Shown here piece by piece: positions 45,097 through 54,281 of a stretch of 64,000 bases of DNA. The notes under the pieces are model-generated. The model was not told where the DNA came from. It saw only the letters and a program-made list of their open reading frames with translations, and made no database searches. The position numbers and the translations under genes are program-made. The stretch is from the NCBI RefSeq assembly GCF_025370105.1, contig NZ_JANQBK010000004.1:62001-126000 (forward strand), given 5' to 3'. Source of the stretch: Sphingomonas hylomeconis (GTDB taxonomy: Bacteria > Pseudomonadota > Alphaproteobacteria > Sphingomonadales > Sphingomonadaceae). Each line of letters begins with the position of its first letter. The first letter of the stretch is position 1.

Positions 45097-46002
45097 TCAA
45101 TCCGCGAAGCGGCCGGCGCGGTAGAGCAGGGTGATCGCGACACGGCGGTTGCGCGGGTCGGACGGGTGGTTGACGATCATCGGCTCGCGATCCGCCACGC
45201 CTTCGATCCGCTCGAACCGCTGCTCGGGAATGCCGCCATAGAACAGCCGTCGCCGTGTCGCCTCGGCGCGGCTCGAGGACAAGATCCAGTTGTTCATCGC
45301 CAAGGGATCGCCATAGGCCAGGCTATCGGTATGGCCACGGATCATGATCGGGTTCTGCATGCCGGTGATCGATTCGGCGATCAGCCCGATCAGCTTCGAT
45401 GCTTGCGGATCGAGCTGCGTCGTGCCGAGCGCGAACATCGAATAATCGGCGTCATCGAGCAGATCGATCCGCATCCCGTCGCGCGTGCGCATGAAGCGGA
45501 CATGCTTGCCCAGCCGCGCGAGCTTGGGATTGGCCGCCATCTCGCTTTCCACGCGACGGCGCATCTTCTCGAAATTGCGCTGGTCTTCGGCGCCGAGCTG
45601 CGCCTTGTTCTTGAGCGACCCCTTTTGCCCGGTGCCGACCGACAGGCCGCCGGATGCATCGGCCGGCACGGTCAGCGATTTGGTGCCGGTCTGCGCCGCC
45701 TTGTGAGGATAATTGTCCTTGTCGATCAGTGATTCGCCGCCGAACAGCCCGTCCGAACCGGCGCTGTTCTGCTTGAAATCGATCAGCGTCGGCGCGAAAT
45801 AATCCGCCAGCGCCTTGCGCTGCTTCTCGTTGGTCGCACCGAGCAACCACATCAGCAGGAAGAACGCCATCATCGCCGTGACGAAATCGGCATAGGCCAC
45901 TTTCCAGGCGCCGCCATGATGGCCGCCATGCCCTTCGATATAGATCTTCTTGTAGATGATCTTCGGCGGCTGGTTGCTGCCATGCGGTGCGCGCGCCGTC
46001 AC
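45097..46002 (-). CDS. motB: flagellar motor protein MotB
   Basis: A 301-residue stator protein. A short cytoplasmic N-terminus (rich in GHGGHHGG) precedes one membrane helix carrying the proton-binding Asp39 in VAYADFVTAMMAFFLL. The C-terminal OmpA-like domain (MIRGHTDSLAY and LSSSRAEATRR) anchors the stator to peptidoglycan. The start is a GTG at 46002, one base after the motA stop. It pairs with the adjacent motA. Confidence 0.94.
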   Translation of the reverse strand: MTARAPHGSNQPPKIIYKKIYIEGHGGHHGGAWKVAYADFVTAMMAFFLLMWLLGATNEKQRKALADYFAPTLIDFKQNSAGSDGLFGGESLIDKDNYPHKAAQTGTKSLTVPADASGGLSVGTGQKGSLKNKAQLGAEDQRNFEKMRRRVESEMAANPKLARLGKHVRFMRTRDGMRIDLLDDADYSMFALGTTQLDPQASKLIGLIAESITGMQNPIMIRGHTDSLAYGDPLAMNNWILSSSRAEATRRRLFYGGIPEQRFERIEGVADREPMIVNHPSDPRNRRVAITLLYRAGRFAD

Positions 46003-46003
46003 G

Positions 46004-46867
46004 TTAGCGCCCTCTCAGTCCGTCGAACACTTCCGCGAAACCGGGCTGGTTGCTGTGCGCGATGCCCGAACGTGCCGCCTCGATCACCAGCGGCTGCGGA
46101 TGCCCGTGCAGCGAGGCGATGATGATCTGCTTGACCACGTGATAGATCGCCGCATCGGCGTCGATCACCTGCTTCAGCCGATTGGCGAGCGGCGCGACGA
46201 TGCCGTAGGCCAGCAGCACGCCCATGAACGTGCCGACCAGCGCTGAGCCGATCATCGCGCCCAGGATCGCCGGCGGCTTGTCGATCGAGCCCATCGTCTT
46301 GACCACGCCGAGCACGGCGGCGACGATGCCGAGAGCCGGCAATGCATCGGCCAGGCTGGCCAGCGTGGTGTGCGGGCTTTCCACCTCGTGGTGATGGGTC
46401 TTGATCATATTGTCCATCACGTCCTCGACCGCATGCACGTCGAGCGTGCCCGACGAGACGACGACCAGCCGCAGCGTGTCGGCGATCAGGTTGACCAGCG
46501 TATGATCGGCGAGCAGGCGCGGATATTCGGCGAAGATGGCGGAGGATGCAGGATCCTCGACATGCGGCTCGAGCGCGATCGGCCCCTCGGTGCGCAGCAT
46601 CTTCATCAGCTTCGACACGAGGAAGATCGTGTCGAGATAATCCTGCTTCTTGTATTTCGGGCCCTTGAACACTTTGCCCAGGCCCGAGCCCAGCGCCTTC
46701 AGCTCCTTGCCCGAATTGCCGATGATCAGCGCGCCGACCGCGGCGCCGCCGATGATCAGCATCTCGTGCGGGATCGCTTCCATCACGGGGCCGAGAGCTC
46801 CGCCGGTGATGGCGAATCCGCCGAAGATCATCACGAGGAGGACGACGAGGCCGATGACCGGAAACAT
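46004..46867 (-). CDS. motA: flagellar motor protein MotA
   Basis: A 287-residue integral membrane stator protein with four membrane helices (about residues 3-21, 34-52, 172-192 and 204-224). The cytoplasmic loop contains the HTTLASLADALPALGIVAAVLGVV and MIGSALVGTFMGVLLAYG blocks typical of MotA. Conserved charged residues of the torque loop are present (RTEGPIALEPHVEDP region). It forms the proton channel with MotB and is expressed after the hook-associated genes, separated by a GTTAACC dyad. Confidence 0.95.
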   Translation of the reverse strand: MFPVIGLVVLLVMIFGGFAITGGALGPVMEAIPHEMLIIGGAAVGALIIGNSGKELKALGSGLGKVFKGPKYKKQDYLDTIFLVSKLMKMLRTEGPIALEPHVEDPASSAIFAEYPRLLADHTLVNLIADTLRLVVVSSGTLDVHAVEDVMDNMIKTHHHEVESPHTTLASLADALPALGIVAAVLGVVKTMGSIDKPPAILGAMIGSALVGTFMGVLLAYGIVAPLANRLKQVIDADAAIYHVVKQIIIASLHGHPQPLVIEAARSGIAHSNQPGFAEVFDGLRGR

Positions 46868-46915
46868 GGTGTGTGGAAATTCCCCCTAGGCAGGTAAGCG
46901 CCTGTCGTATCGAGC

Positions 46916-46946
46916 GTTAACCGGTCTTCGTAGCCAAGCGGTTAAC
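46916..46946. promoter_or_regulatory. GTTAACCG/CGGTTAAC dyad between flgL and motA
   Basis: Perfect 8-base arms (46916-46923, 46939-46946) with a 15-base spacer lie between the flgL stop and the motA start. Similar GTTAACC dyads occur at 35309 and 51395. It could be an operator or a mild terminator; there is no T-run. Confidence 0.3.
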
Positions 46947-46955
46947 CAAGCCGCC

Positions 46956-47879
46956 TCAGCTGAGATAATTGAACAAGGAGAGCGAGCTGAGCTTCGAAAA
47001 GCTCGCCTGCGTCGCTTCCAGCACCGTCATCATCTTTTTCAGCTCGGTGATCGCGGCGGTCGCGTCGGTATCCTCCAGCCCGACGCGATCCGATTCACGC
47101 GTGATCGCGGTATCGCTCAACCGATCGAGTTCGAGATCCAGCCGCGCGCCGCGCGCGCCGACCGAACCGCGGGCGGAGGCGACCTGGGTCAACACCGCCT
47201 TGAGATCGGTCCCCGCTTGGGTCGCGGCGGCGGTCGCGGCGGCGGTCGCGTCAGTATCGCTGGTAAGCGCCTCGGCAAGCGTGGAAATGATCGCGAACAT
47301 GTCACTGGTGCCAGACCCGCTGGCGATCCCGCCGAACAATCGCGCCGCGCTGTCGTTCGCTTGCACGGTAACGCCGTCGCCAACCGGGATCGGTGCGGAT
47401 TCGCCGGTTCCGGTAAAATGCACGCTGCCGTCGGCCCCCTGCGTCACTGCCGTGTCGCCGGTGGCGGCGCCGAACAGCGGCTGGCCGCGCACGTCCTTGG
47501 TGTTGGCGAGGCCGACCAGATCCTGCACGATGCCCTTGAGCTGCTCGCCGATCACCTTGCGGTTTTCCGGCGACAATGTGCCGTTGTTCGCCTGCGTCGC
47601 AAGCTCGGCGGCGCGCTGCAGCTGGTTTTCGATCGACGCCAGGGTCGTATCGGATTGCGCGAGTACCGATGTCGCGACGTTGATGTTCGCGGTATAGGCT
47701 TGGTCGTTGGCGCCGGCGCGCTTGAGCGTCGCCAGCTTCTGATAGGCGACGACGTCGTCGGACGGCGCGGTCAGCCTGATACCGGTCGAAATCTGCGTCT
47801 GCAGCTTGTCGGCGCGCGCCGACAGCGATTGCATCATGGCGGTCGATCGGTCGTAGAGCTGGCTGGTGCTGATCTGCAT
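46956..47879 (-). CDS. flgL: flagellar hook-associated protein FlgL (HAP3)
   Basis: A 307-residue junction protein that links hook and filament. The N-terminus from ATG 47879 (MQISTSQLYDRS) and the C-terminal LQATQASFSKLSSLSLFNYL-type helix fit the family's paired coiled-coil ends. GGTGAT six bases upstream supports 47879; a GTG at 47888 overlapping the flgK stop is an alternative. It lies downstream of flgK, as usual. Confidence 0.88.
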   Translation of the reverse strand: MQISTSQLYDRSTAMMQSLSARADKLQTQISTGIRLTAPSDDVVAYQKLATLKRAGANDQAYTANINVATSVLAQSDTTLASIENQLQRAAELATQANNGTLSPENRKVIGEQLKGIVQDLVGLANTKDVRGQPLFGAATGDTAVTQGADGSVHFTGTGESAPIPVGDGVTVQANDSAARLFGGIASGSGTSDMFAIISTLAEALTSDTDATAAATAAATQAGTDLKAVLTQVASARGSVGARGARLDLELDRLSDTAITRESDRVGLEDTDATAAITELKKMMTVLEATQASFSKLSSLSLFNYLS

Positions 47880-47884
47880 CGCTA

Positions 47885-49231
47885 TCACCGTATATCGAGG
47901 ATCGACTGCATCGTTTCGCGCGCCACCTGGATGATGCGTGCCGATGCCTGATAGGCTTGTTGGAAGCGCAGCAGGTCGACCGCCTCGCTATCGAGGTTGA
48001 CGCCGGTCGCACTGTCGAGCGCGGCCACGGCATTGTCGCGGATCGCGCCCTGTGCCTCGGCCACCGCCTGCTTGCCCGACAGGGCCGAGGCGTTGCCGGC
48101 AACGAGCGCGGTGACGCCCGCTTCGATCTGGCTGCTGTTGCGCAGCGTTTCGAACTTGGCGAGATTGCTGTTGTCGCGCGCGCCGCCGCCGGCCGCCGCT
48201 GCGGCCAGGCCCCGTGGATCGCGCAACACCATGCTGACGTCGCTCGGCGTCGCGCCGGCGGCGAACATCGCAGCACCGGGGCCGCCGTCCAGGTCCTGAC
48301 CCTGTGCCTGCACCGCATTGATGCCGTCGACGAACGTTGTGGCGAGCGTGTTCAATTGATCGCGCGCCGCGGCGACCCGCTGGACGCCCTCGGCAATACC
48401 GGCGAGCACGCCGCCATTGGGGCTGAGCGTGCTGTTCGTTCCCGCGCGTTCAACGGCGAACGACACCGCGCCCTCCTCATTGCGGACATAGCTGACATGC
48501 CCCGCCTCGCTGCCGGCGACGAATACCGGCCCGGCGGCGCCGCCGAGCCTGACGGTCGCGCGCCCGGCGGCGTCGGTGACCACCGAGACGTCGCTGATCG
48601 CGCTCATCTGTTCGAGCAGTTGGTCGCGCTGATCGGCCAGTTGCGCCGCACCGGCAGTGCCTGGTTGCGTCCGTCCGAGCGCATCGTTGATCTTGGCCAG
48701 CGAGGCGCCGAGCCCATCAAGGCCGGCAGCCGCCTCCGTTGCCGTGACGTCCAGCTCGGCCGCGACCGCATCGAGCTGCTTGCCGGTGCCGGTGAACGCC
48801 TGCGCCACCGCGGTTGCGGATTCGAGCATCGCCTGGCGCGGCGTGCTGGCCGAGGGATCGGCGGCCACTGCCTTGGTCGCGTTGAAGAAACTGGTCAGTC
48901 GGTTGCCCAGTTGATTGCCGGTCAACGCGGTCTGGATCGCGCCGAGCGATCCGATCGCCGTCTCGGACCGCGCCAGATCGGCGCCCGCCGCGCGGACATC
49001 CGCCGCGCGAAACGCATCGGCCGAGCGCGCGACACCGCTGACCAGGACGCCGCTGCCGGACACGACATTGCGCTGCGTCAGGCTGCCGCCCGACGCCCCG
49101 ACTTCGCTCAGCTGGACGGCGCGGCGCGCATAGCCGGTGGTCGCGGCATTGGCGATATTTTCGGAAACGGTGGTCAGCGCGCTCTGATACGCACGCACCC
49201 CGCTGGCGCCGATGCCGAGCAGGTCGCTCAC
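47885..49231 (-). CDS. flgK: flagellar hook-associated protein FlgK (HAP1)
   Basis: A 448-residue hook-filament junction protein. It begins SDLLGIGASGVRAYQSALTT with the flagellar rod/hook ANIATTGYARR-like signature (NIANAATTGYARR), and ends LRFQQAYQASARIIQVAR, the C-terminal helix that packs in the axial core. At 448 residues it is shorter than the enteric protein (about 550), with a smaller central domain. GTG 49231 overlaps the flgJ stop (GTGA). Confidence 0.92.
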   Translation of the reverse strand: MSDLLGIGASGVRAYQSALTTVSENIANAATTGYARRAVQLSEVGASGGSLTQRNVVSGSGVLVSGVARSADAFRAADVRAAGADLARSETAIGSLGAIQTALTGNQLGNRLTSFFNATKAVAADPSASTPRQAMLESATAVAQAFTGTGKQLDAVAAELDVTATEAAAGLDGLGASLAKINDALGRTQPGTAGAAQLADQRDQLLEQMSAISDVSVVTDAAGRATVRLGGAAGPVFVAGSEAGHVSYVRNEEGAVSFAVERAGTNSTLSPNGGVLAGIAEGVQRVAAARDQLNTLATTFVDGINAVQAQGQDLDGGPGAAMFAAGATPSDVSMVLRDPRGLAAAAAGGGARDNSNLAKFETLRNSSQIEAGVTALVAGNASALSGKQAVAEAQGAIRDNAVAALDSATGVNLDSEAVDLLRFQQAYQASARIIQVARETMQSILDIR

Positions 49232-49602
49232 GGCGTCGGTGCTTCAGACGGGGGTGTATCCGTTTTGGGCGCTGAATCGGCCGCCGCCTGCTCCGCCGCG
49301 GCTTGCGCCTTGGACAGGAAATCGACCATCGCCTTGCCGATGCCGAGCGGTGCAGTATCCGCCATCGACTGCGCGACCTTCTGGTCCTGCATCTCGCGGA
49401 AGGTATCGAGCCCCTTGCTCTCGAACAACTCGCTCGACAGGTGCGCTTGGCGCATCGATTTCAGCATCATGCCGACGAACACGGATTCGAACTGCTTGCC
49501 GGCCTTTTCGAGATTGGCGCGGCTGCCCAGGCGACTCGTATCGGTGCTGATGCCGGTGGTCGGCACGGCGCTGGCGGCGGAGAGTGCGGGAATGTCGCTC
49601 AC
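49228..49602 (-). CDS. flgJ: rod-binding protein FlgJ, N-terminal domain only
   Basis: A 124-residue protein carrying only the rod-capping domain (KAGKQFESVFVGMMLKSMRQ, LDTFREMQDQKVAQSMA). The peptidoglycan-hydrolase half of enteric FlgJ is missing. A separate SLT lytic transglycosylase, encoded 9 kb away in the same island, probably supplies that activity. GTG 49602 overlaps the flgI stop (GTGA). Confidence 0.9.
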   Translation of the reverse strand: MSDIPALSAASAVPTTGISTDTSRLGSRANLEKAGKQFESVFVGMMLKSMRQAHLSSELFESKGLDTFREMQDQKVAQSMADTAPLGIGKAMVDFLSKAQAAAEQAAADSAPKTDTPPSEAPTP

Positions 49603-50705
49603 AGGATGATCAGTTCGGCGCGCAGTGCGCCGGCCTCTTTCAATGCCTCGAGGATCGCGACGAGATCGGCCGGCGATGCGCCGATCGCGTTGACCGCCTT
49701 GACGATGTCGGACAGTTTTGGCCCCGGCGCGATCAGGAACATCTGGCGCTTTTCCTCCTCGACCGCGACGCCCGAGCGCTGCTCGACGGTGGTCTGGCCC
49801 TGGCTGAACGGCGCCGGCTGGCTGACACGCTGCTGCTCGTCGATCCGCACGGTGAGCTTGCCGTGCGTGACCGCGGCGGCACCGACGCGGACGGCCGAAT
49901 TGATCACCACCGTGCCAGTGCGCGCATTGACGATCACCTTGGCCGAGGGCTCGGCCGAGACGACATCGAGATTCTCGATATTGCTCATCAGCGTCGCGCG
50001 GACATCGCCGCCGATCGGTGCGCGCACCGACACGGAGACCGCGTCGATCGCCTGCGCCGTGCCAAAGCCGAAGCGGTTGTTGATCACGCTGGCGACGTTC
50101 TGCGCGGTGGTGAAATCGGCGCGTGCGAGATTGAAGGTCAATGCCGGCGTATTCTCGAACCCGGTCTGCACCGCGCGCTCGACCGTCGCGCCTTCAGGGA
50201 TGCGCCCGGCGGACGGCACGTTGACGACGATGGTCGAACCGTCCTTGCCCTCCGCGCCAAGACCGCCGACCGCGAGATTGCCCTGCGCCATGGCATAGAT
50301 CTGCCCATCGGCGCCAAGCATCGGGGTGAGGATCAGGCTGCCGCCGCGCAACGACTTGGCCTTGCCGATCGAGGCGACGGTGATGTCGAGCTTCTGGCCC
50401 GGCTTGGCGAAGGCGGGGAGATCGGCGGTGATCAGCACCACCGCGGCATTCTTCATGCCGGGATTGGCGCCCGGCGGCAGTTGCAGCCCGAAGCGCGAAG
50501 CGACGGCCTTGAGCGATTGCACGGTATATTCGAGATTGTCGTCGCCCGTCCCGGGCAGGCCGACGACGATGCCGTAGCCGGTCAGCTGGTTGGAACGGAT
50601 GCCCTGAAAGCCGCCGAGATCCTTGATGCGATCGGCGCTGGCCGGCTGCATCACGAACACCGTGGCGAGAAAGGCGATCAGCGCGCGGATCATCAGCTGT
50701 TTCAT
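49599..50705 (-). CDS. flgI: flagellar P-ring protein FlgI
   Basis: A 368-residue periplasmic protein that forms the P-ring. A signal peptide (MIRALIAFLATVFVMQPASA region) is followed by IKDLGGFQGIRSNQLTGYGIVVGL, a family hallmark, and a long conserved beta-rich body ending in ILEALKEAGALRAELIIL. It needs FlgA, encoded elsewhere in this island, for assembly. Its ATG overlaps the flgH stop by one base (TGATG). Confidence 0.95.
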   Translation of the reverse strand: MKQLMIRALIAFLATVFVMQPASADRIKDLGGFQGIRSNQLTGYGIVVGLPGTGDDNLEYTVQSLKAVASRFGLQLPPGANPGMKNAAVVLITADLPAFAKPGQKLDITVASIGKAKSLRGGSLILTPMLGADGQIYAMAQGNLAVGGLGAEGKDGSTIVVNVPSAGRIPEGATVERAVQTGFENTPALTFNLARADFTTAQNVASVINNRFGFGTAQAIDAVSVSVRAPIGGDVRATLMSNIENLDVVSAEPSAKVIVNARTGTVVINSAVRVGAAAVTHGKLTVRIDEQQRVSQPAPFSQGQTTVEQRSGVAVEEEKRQMFLIAPGPKLSDIVKAVNAIGASPADLVAILEALKEAGALRAELIIL

Positions 50706-51403
50706 CAGAACGGGCTCACCACGGAGAAGAAGCGGCTGAGCCAGCCCTGCCGGCTGGCGCGGGCGACATCGCCCTTGCCGGTATAGGCGATCTGCGCATC
50801 GGCGACGCGGGTCGAGAGGACGCGGTTGTTGGCGTCGATATCGGCGACGCGGATCAGGCCCTTGATCTGGACGAATTCGTCGCCGCGATTGAGCGTGACG
50901 CGCTTCTGGCCCTGGACCAGCATCGTGCCGTTGGGGAAAACCTTGGCGACGGTGACGCTGACTTCGCCCGACAGCGTGTTCGACTGGTCGGTCGATCCCG
51001 TGCCGGTGAAGTTCCGGCGCCCGCTGACACTCGCATCGGTCGGGCTGAAGAGCGACAGCGGCCCGGTGCTGGGCGGGGTGATGCCGAAGCCGCCGCCCGA
51101 ATCGAGCTTCGACCCCGCCGATTTGGATGCCGCGGTGCGCTCGACCAGCACGATCGTCAGCGGATCGCCGACGCGCCGCGCGCGCGTGCCTTCGTACAAG
51201 GCGGCATAGCCGTCATTCACCTGGAAGATCGATCCCGTCGCCACCGCCGGCGTCGGCGGCAGCTCGGCCGGCAGCGCGGCGGAGAAATCCTCGCGCGGCT
51301 TCTTTTTGCTGAACACGCCGGCGTCCGCGCTGGTCGGCGCGAGGCCGACGGCGAGAACGAGGGCGGCGGTGAGGAAGTGATTCGTCTTCATGGCGTTAAC
51401 CAT
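50705..51403 (-). CDS. flgH: flagellar L-ring protein FlgH
   Basis: A 232-residue outer-membrane ring protein. Family blocks include the GSIFQVNDGYAALYEGTRAR and ILVERTAASKSA region, LSGEVSVTVAKVFPNGTMLV and DANNRVLSTRVADAQIAY. The N-terminus has a signal peptide ending in SADA but no lipobox cysteine, unlike the lipoprotein FlgH of enterics. ATG 51403 overlaps the flgG stop (TGATG); ATG 51391 is an alternative. Confidence 0.92.
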   Translation of the reverse strand: MVNAMKTNHFLTAALVLAVGLAPTSADAGVFSKKKPREDFSAALPAELPPTPAVATGSIFQVNDGYAALYEGTRARRVGDPLTIVLVERTAASKSAGSKLDSGGGFGITPPSTGPLSLFSPTDASVSGRRNFTGTGSTDQSNTLSGEVSVTVAKVFPNGTMLVQGQKRVTLNRGDEFVQIKGLIRVADIDANNRVLSTRVADAQIAYTGKGDVARASRQGWLSRFFSVVSPF

Positions 51404-52191
51404 CAGATATTTTGGTTAACATATTTGAGCATGTCGTCGGTCGCCGAGATCATTTTCGAATTTACCTCATAGGCGCGCTGCGTTTCGATCATGTCGACCA
51501 GCTCCTCGACGACGTTGACGTTGGACGCTTCCAGCATGCCCTGGCGGATGTTGCCGCGGCCATCCAAGCCGGCGACGCCGAGATTGGCGGCGCCGCTGGC
51601 CGCCGTTTCGGTGAGATAATTGTCGCCCTGCGCGAGCAGGCCGGCACCGTTGGGAAAGGTCGCGATCTGGATCTGGCCCAACTGGCTGGGCTCGGTCTGC
51701 CCGGCGACGGTCGCGCTGACCGTGCCGTCGGTGCCGACGGTGATCGCGGTGGCGCCTTCCGGCACGGTGATGCCAGGCATCACCTGATAGCCTTCCGAGG
51801 TAACCAGCAGGCCTTCGGGCGAGCGCGAGAAATTGCCCGCACGGGTATAGCCCAGCGTGCCGCCGGGCAGCTGGACCTGGAAATAGCCGTCGCCGTCGAG
51901 CGCGAGATCGAGCGCGTTGCCAGTGGTCTGCATCGAACCCTGCGTGTCGATCCGCGCGGTGCCCTGGATGCGCACGCCGGTGCCGAGATTTAGCCCGGTG
52001 GCATATTTGGTCTCCGACGTGCTCGGCGCGCCCGGCGCCTGCACCGTCTGATAGGCGAGCGTCTCGAACGCCGCGCGATCGCGTTTGTAGCCCGTCGTAT
52101 TGACGTTCGCGAGGTTGTTCGAGATCACGCGCATCCGCATGTCCTGCGCGTCGAGCCCGGTGCGGGCGATGTGCATTGCGGCACTGCTCAT
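51403..52191 (-). CDS. flgG: flagellar distal rod protein FlgG
   Basis: A 262-residue rod protein. The N-terminal rod signature NLANVNTTGYKRDRAAFETL and the C-terminal helix EELVDMIETQRAYEVNSKMI are both typical of FlgG. It forms the distal rod passing through the P and L rings. A strong AAGGGAG site lies upstream of ATG 52191. Followed by flgH with a one-base overlap. Confidence 0.95.
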   Translation of the reverse strand: MSSAAMHIARTGLDAQDMRMRVISNNLANVNTTGYKRDRAAFETLAYQTVQAPGAPSTSETKYATGLNLGTGVRIQGTARIDTQGSMQTTGNALDLALDGDGYFQVQLPGGTLGYTRAGNFSRSPEGLLVTSEGYQVMPGITVPEGATAITVGTDGTVSATVAGQTEPSQLGQIQIATFPNGAGLLAQGDNYLTETAASGAANLGVAGLDGRGNIRQGMLEASNVNVVEELVDMIETQRAYEVNSKMISATDDMLKYVNQNI

Positions 52192-52216
52192 GGCATTACT
52201 CCCTTGAAATCGATGA

Positions 52217-52960
52217 TCAGGACGGCATGCGCATCACGGATGCGCCGCTCTCGTCCATCGTCTTGGCTTCCTTGAGCAGGTTGGCCTGCACCTCGTAGCT
52301 GCGCTGGTTCTCGATCATGTCGACCAGCGACTGCGTCATGTTGACGTTCGAGCCTTCGAGCGCGCCGCCCGACACCTTGGCCTCCATGTCCTCGGGCAGC
52401 ACGCCGCCGCCCTTGACGTGGAGCAGATTGTCCAGCCCCTTGACCGTCACCGAGCCGGTCGTGCTGACCAGCTTGAGCTTGTCGATCACCTGCGGGTTGG
52501 CGGCATCGCCACCGATCGGCACAATGCTGATCGTGCCGTCCGACGCGATCGTCAGCGATTGCGCGGGCGGGATGGTGATGGGGCCCCCCGACCCCATCAC
52601 CGGGAAACCATCGCCGGTTTCTAATACCCCGGTCGGCGCGACCTGCAGATCACCCCGCCGGGTATAGGCTTCGCTGCCGTCGGGCGCCTGCACGGTGAGC
52701 CAGGCGCCGCCGGTCATCGCCACGTCGAGCGGACGGCCGGTCTGCATGATCGCGCCCTCGCGGCGATCGGCATCGACCACCTCTTCGGATGCGGTCGTGC
52801 GGCTGTTGAATCCCGATCCCTTCACCTCGAGGCGATCGAACACCACGCGATCCGCCCGGAAGCCGATCGTCGAGGCGTTCGCCATATTGTTCGCGATCGC
52901 CGCCTGCGACGCCATATGCGCCTTGAGGCCCGATGCCGCGGTATAGACCAGCTTGTCCAT
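52217..52960 (-). CDS. flgF: flagellar proximal rod protein FlgF
   Basis: A 247-residue rod protein. It has the axial-protein N-terminus (NNMANASTIGFRADRVVF) and C-terminal helix (SLVDMIENQRSYEVQANLL), and is distinguished from FlgG by its shorter, divergent middle (VNMTQSLVDMIENQ and GGVLPEDMEAKVSGGALEGS). Order flgE-flgF-flgG is conserved. GGAAGCC precedes ATG 52960. Confidence 0.93.
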   Translation of the reverse strand: MDKLVYTAASGLKAHMASQAAIANNMANASTIGFRADRVVFDRLEVKGSGFNSRTTASEEVVDADRREGAIMQTGRPLDVAMTGGAWLTVQAPDGSEAYTRRGDLQVAPTGVLETGDGFPVMGSGGPITIPPAQSLTIASDGTISIVPIGGDAANPQVIDKLKLVSTTGSVTVKGLDNLLHVKGGGVLPEDMEAKVSGGALEGSNVNMTQSLVDMIENQRSYEVQANLLKEAKTMDESGASVMRMPS

Positions 52961-52986
52961 TTAGGCTTCCCGTGCGGTCCGTCGGA

Positions 52987-54255
52987 TCACGAACGGATGT
53001 TGAAGATGGTCTGCGAAATCTGGCTTGCCGTATCCAGGGCCTTGGCATTGGCCTGGAAGTTGCGCTGCGCCGCGATCAGGCCGACCAGTTCCTCGGTAAT
53101 GTCGACGTTGGAACGCTCGATCGTGCCCGACATGAGATTGCCGAGCCCCTTCTCGCCCGCGGCGCCGGCGATCGGTTCGCCCGACACGCCAGTCGACGAC
53201 CAATAGGAATTGCCGAGCTGGCGCAGACCAGCAGGATTGGAAAAGTTCGCCAACGCGACCTTGCCCAGCGGCTGCGTGTCGCCGTTCGAGAAGCTCGCCG
53301 TGACGATGCCGTCGGCGCCCACGGACACGCCCTGCAACTGGCCGACCGCCTTGCCGTCCTGGCTGCGTGTCGCGACGTTGAACGGGGACGCCAGCTGTGT
53401 CGTCGCATTGCCGAGATCCAGCGAAATCTGCTGCGCGGTGGTCGATCCGGCCGGCGTGAATTCGTCGAATTTGGTTGCCGTGGTGGGCGCGGTGAGCTTG
53501 CCGCTGGCGTCGAAGGTCAGTTTCGTGCCGGCGGTGCCGCCGCTGGTCAGTTCCTGGTCGCCAATGAAGCTGTGCACGCTCCAGGTGCTGGTCGCCGGCG
53601 TGCCGACCGCGGTCGTCTCGCGCTTGAAATATTGCGTCATGGTCATGGGGTTGCCGGTCGCGTCATAGACCGTGGTCTGCGTCGACTGGTTGTAGCTGGT
53701 CGGATCGAAGCGATCGAAGGTCGCGGTGGTCGGCACGGCGGCGTTGGACGAGACATTGACCGACATCTTGACGATGCTGGTGGGCATTGCCGTGCCGCTG
53801 GTTTCCGGCAGCTTCAGCGAGATGGTCGAATCAAGCCCGGTCGCGACGACCGCGCCCGAACCGTCCACCGGATAGACCTGCAGGTGCGCGCCGTTCGCAT
53901 CGACGACATTGTGTTCGGCGTCGACCGAAAAGCTGCCGTTGCGCGTGAAATTGACCGACGCGCTATTGGCATCGGGCTTGACCGCGAAGAACCCGTCGCC
54001 AGACACGGCGAGATCCAGCGAGTTGCTCGACTGGATCAGGCTGCCCTGGCCGAATTCCTGGCGATTGGCCTGGAGCAGCACGCCCGATCCGACCATCTTG
54101 GTCGGGCTGAGATTGACGCTGGAGGCGATCACGTCGGCAAATTCCGTGCGGCTCTTCTTGAACCCGTTGGTCGAGACGTTCGCAAGGTTGTGCGAGATGG
54201 TCGACATTTCGGATTGCGCGGCCTGCAGGCCGCTGAGCGAGGTATAGAAGGACAT
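52987..54255 (-). CDS. flgE: flagellar hook protein FlgE
   Basis: A 422-residue hook protein. The N-terminus MSFYTSLSGLQAAQSEMSTI and the SHNLANVSTNGFKKSRTEF signature, and the C-terminal helix EELVGLIAAQRNFQANAKAL, bracket a Ser/Thr/Ala-rich surface domain. A strong GAGGAG ribosome-binding site precedes ATG 54255, consistent with the high demand for hook protein. A 26-base gap separates it from flgF. Confidence 0.95.
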   Translation of the reverse strand: MSFYTSLSGLQAAQSEMSTISHNLANVSTNGFKKSRTEFADVIASSVNLSPTKMVGSGVLLQANRQEFGQGSLIQSSNSLDLAVSGDGFFAVKPDANSASVNFTRNGSFSVDAEHNVVDANGAHLQVYPVDGSGAVVATGLDSTISLKLPETSGTAMPTSIVKMSVNVSSNAAVPTTATFDRFDPTSYNQSTQTTVYDATGNPMTMTQYFKRETTAVGTPATSTWSVHSFIGDQELTSGGTAGTKLTFDASGKLTAPTTATKFDEFTPAGSTTAQQISLDLGNATTQLASPFNVATRSQDGKAVGQLQGVSVGADGIVTASFSNGDTQPLGKVALANFSNPAGLRQLGNSYWSSTGVSGEPIAGAAGEKGLGNLMSGTIERSNVDITEELVGLIAAQRNFQANAKALDTASQISQTIFNIRS

Positions 54256-54281
54256 GGGTTACTCCTCGAAAATGGTGTGGT

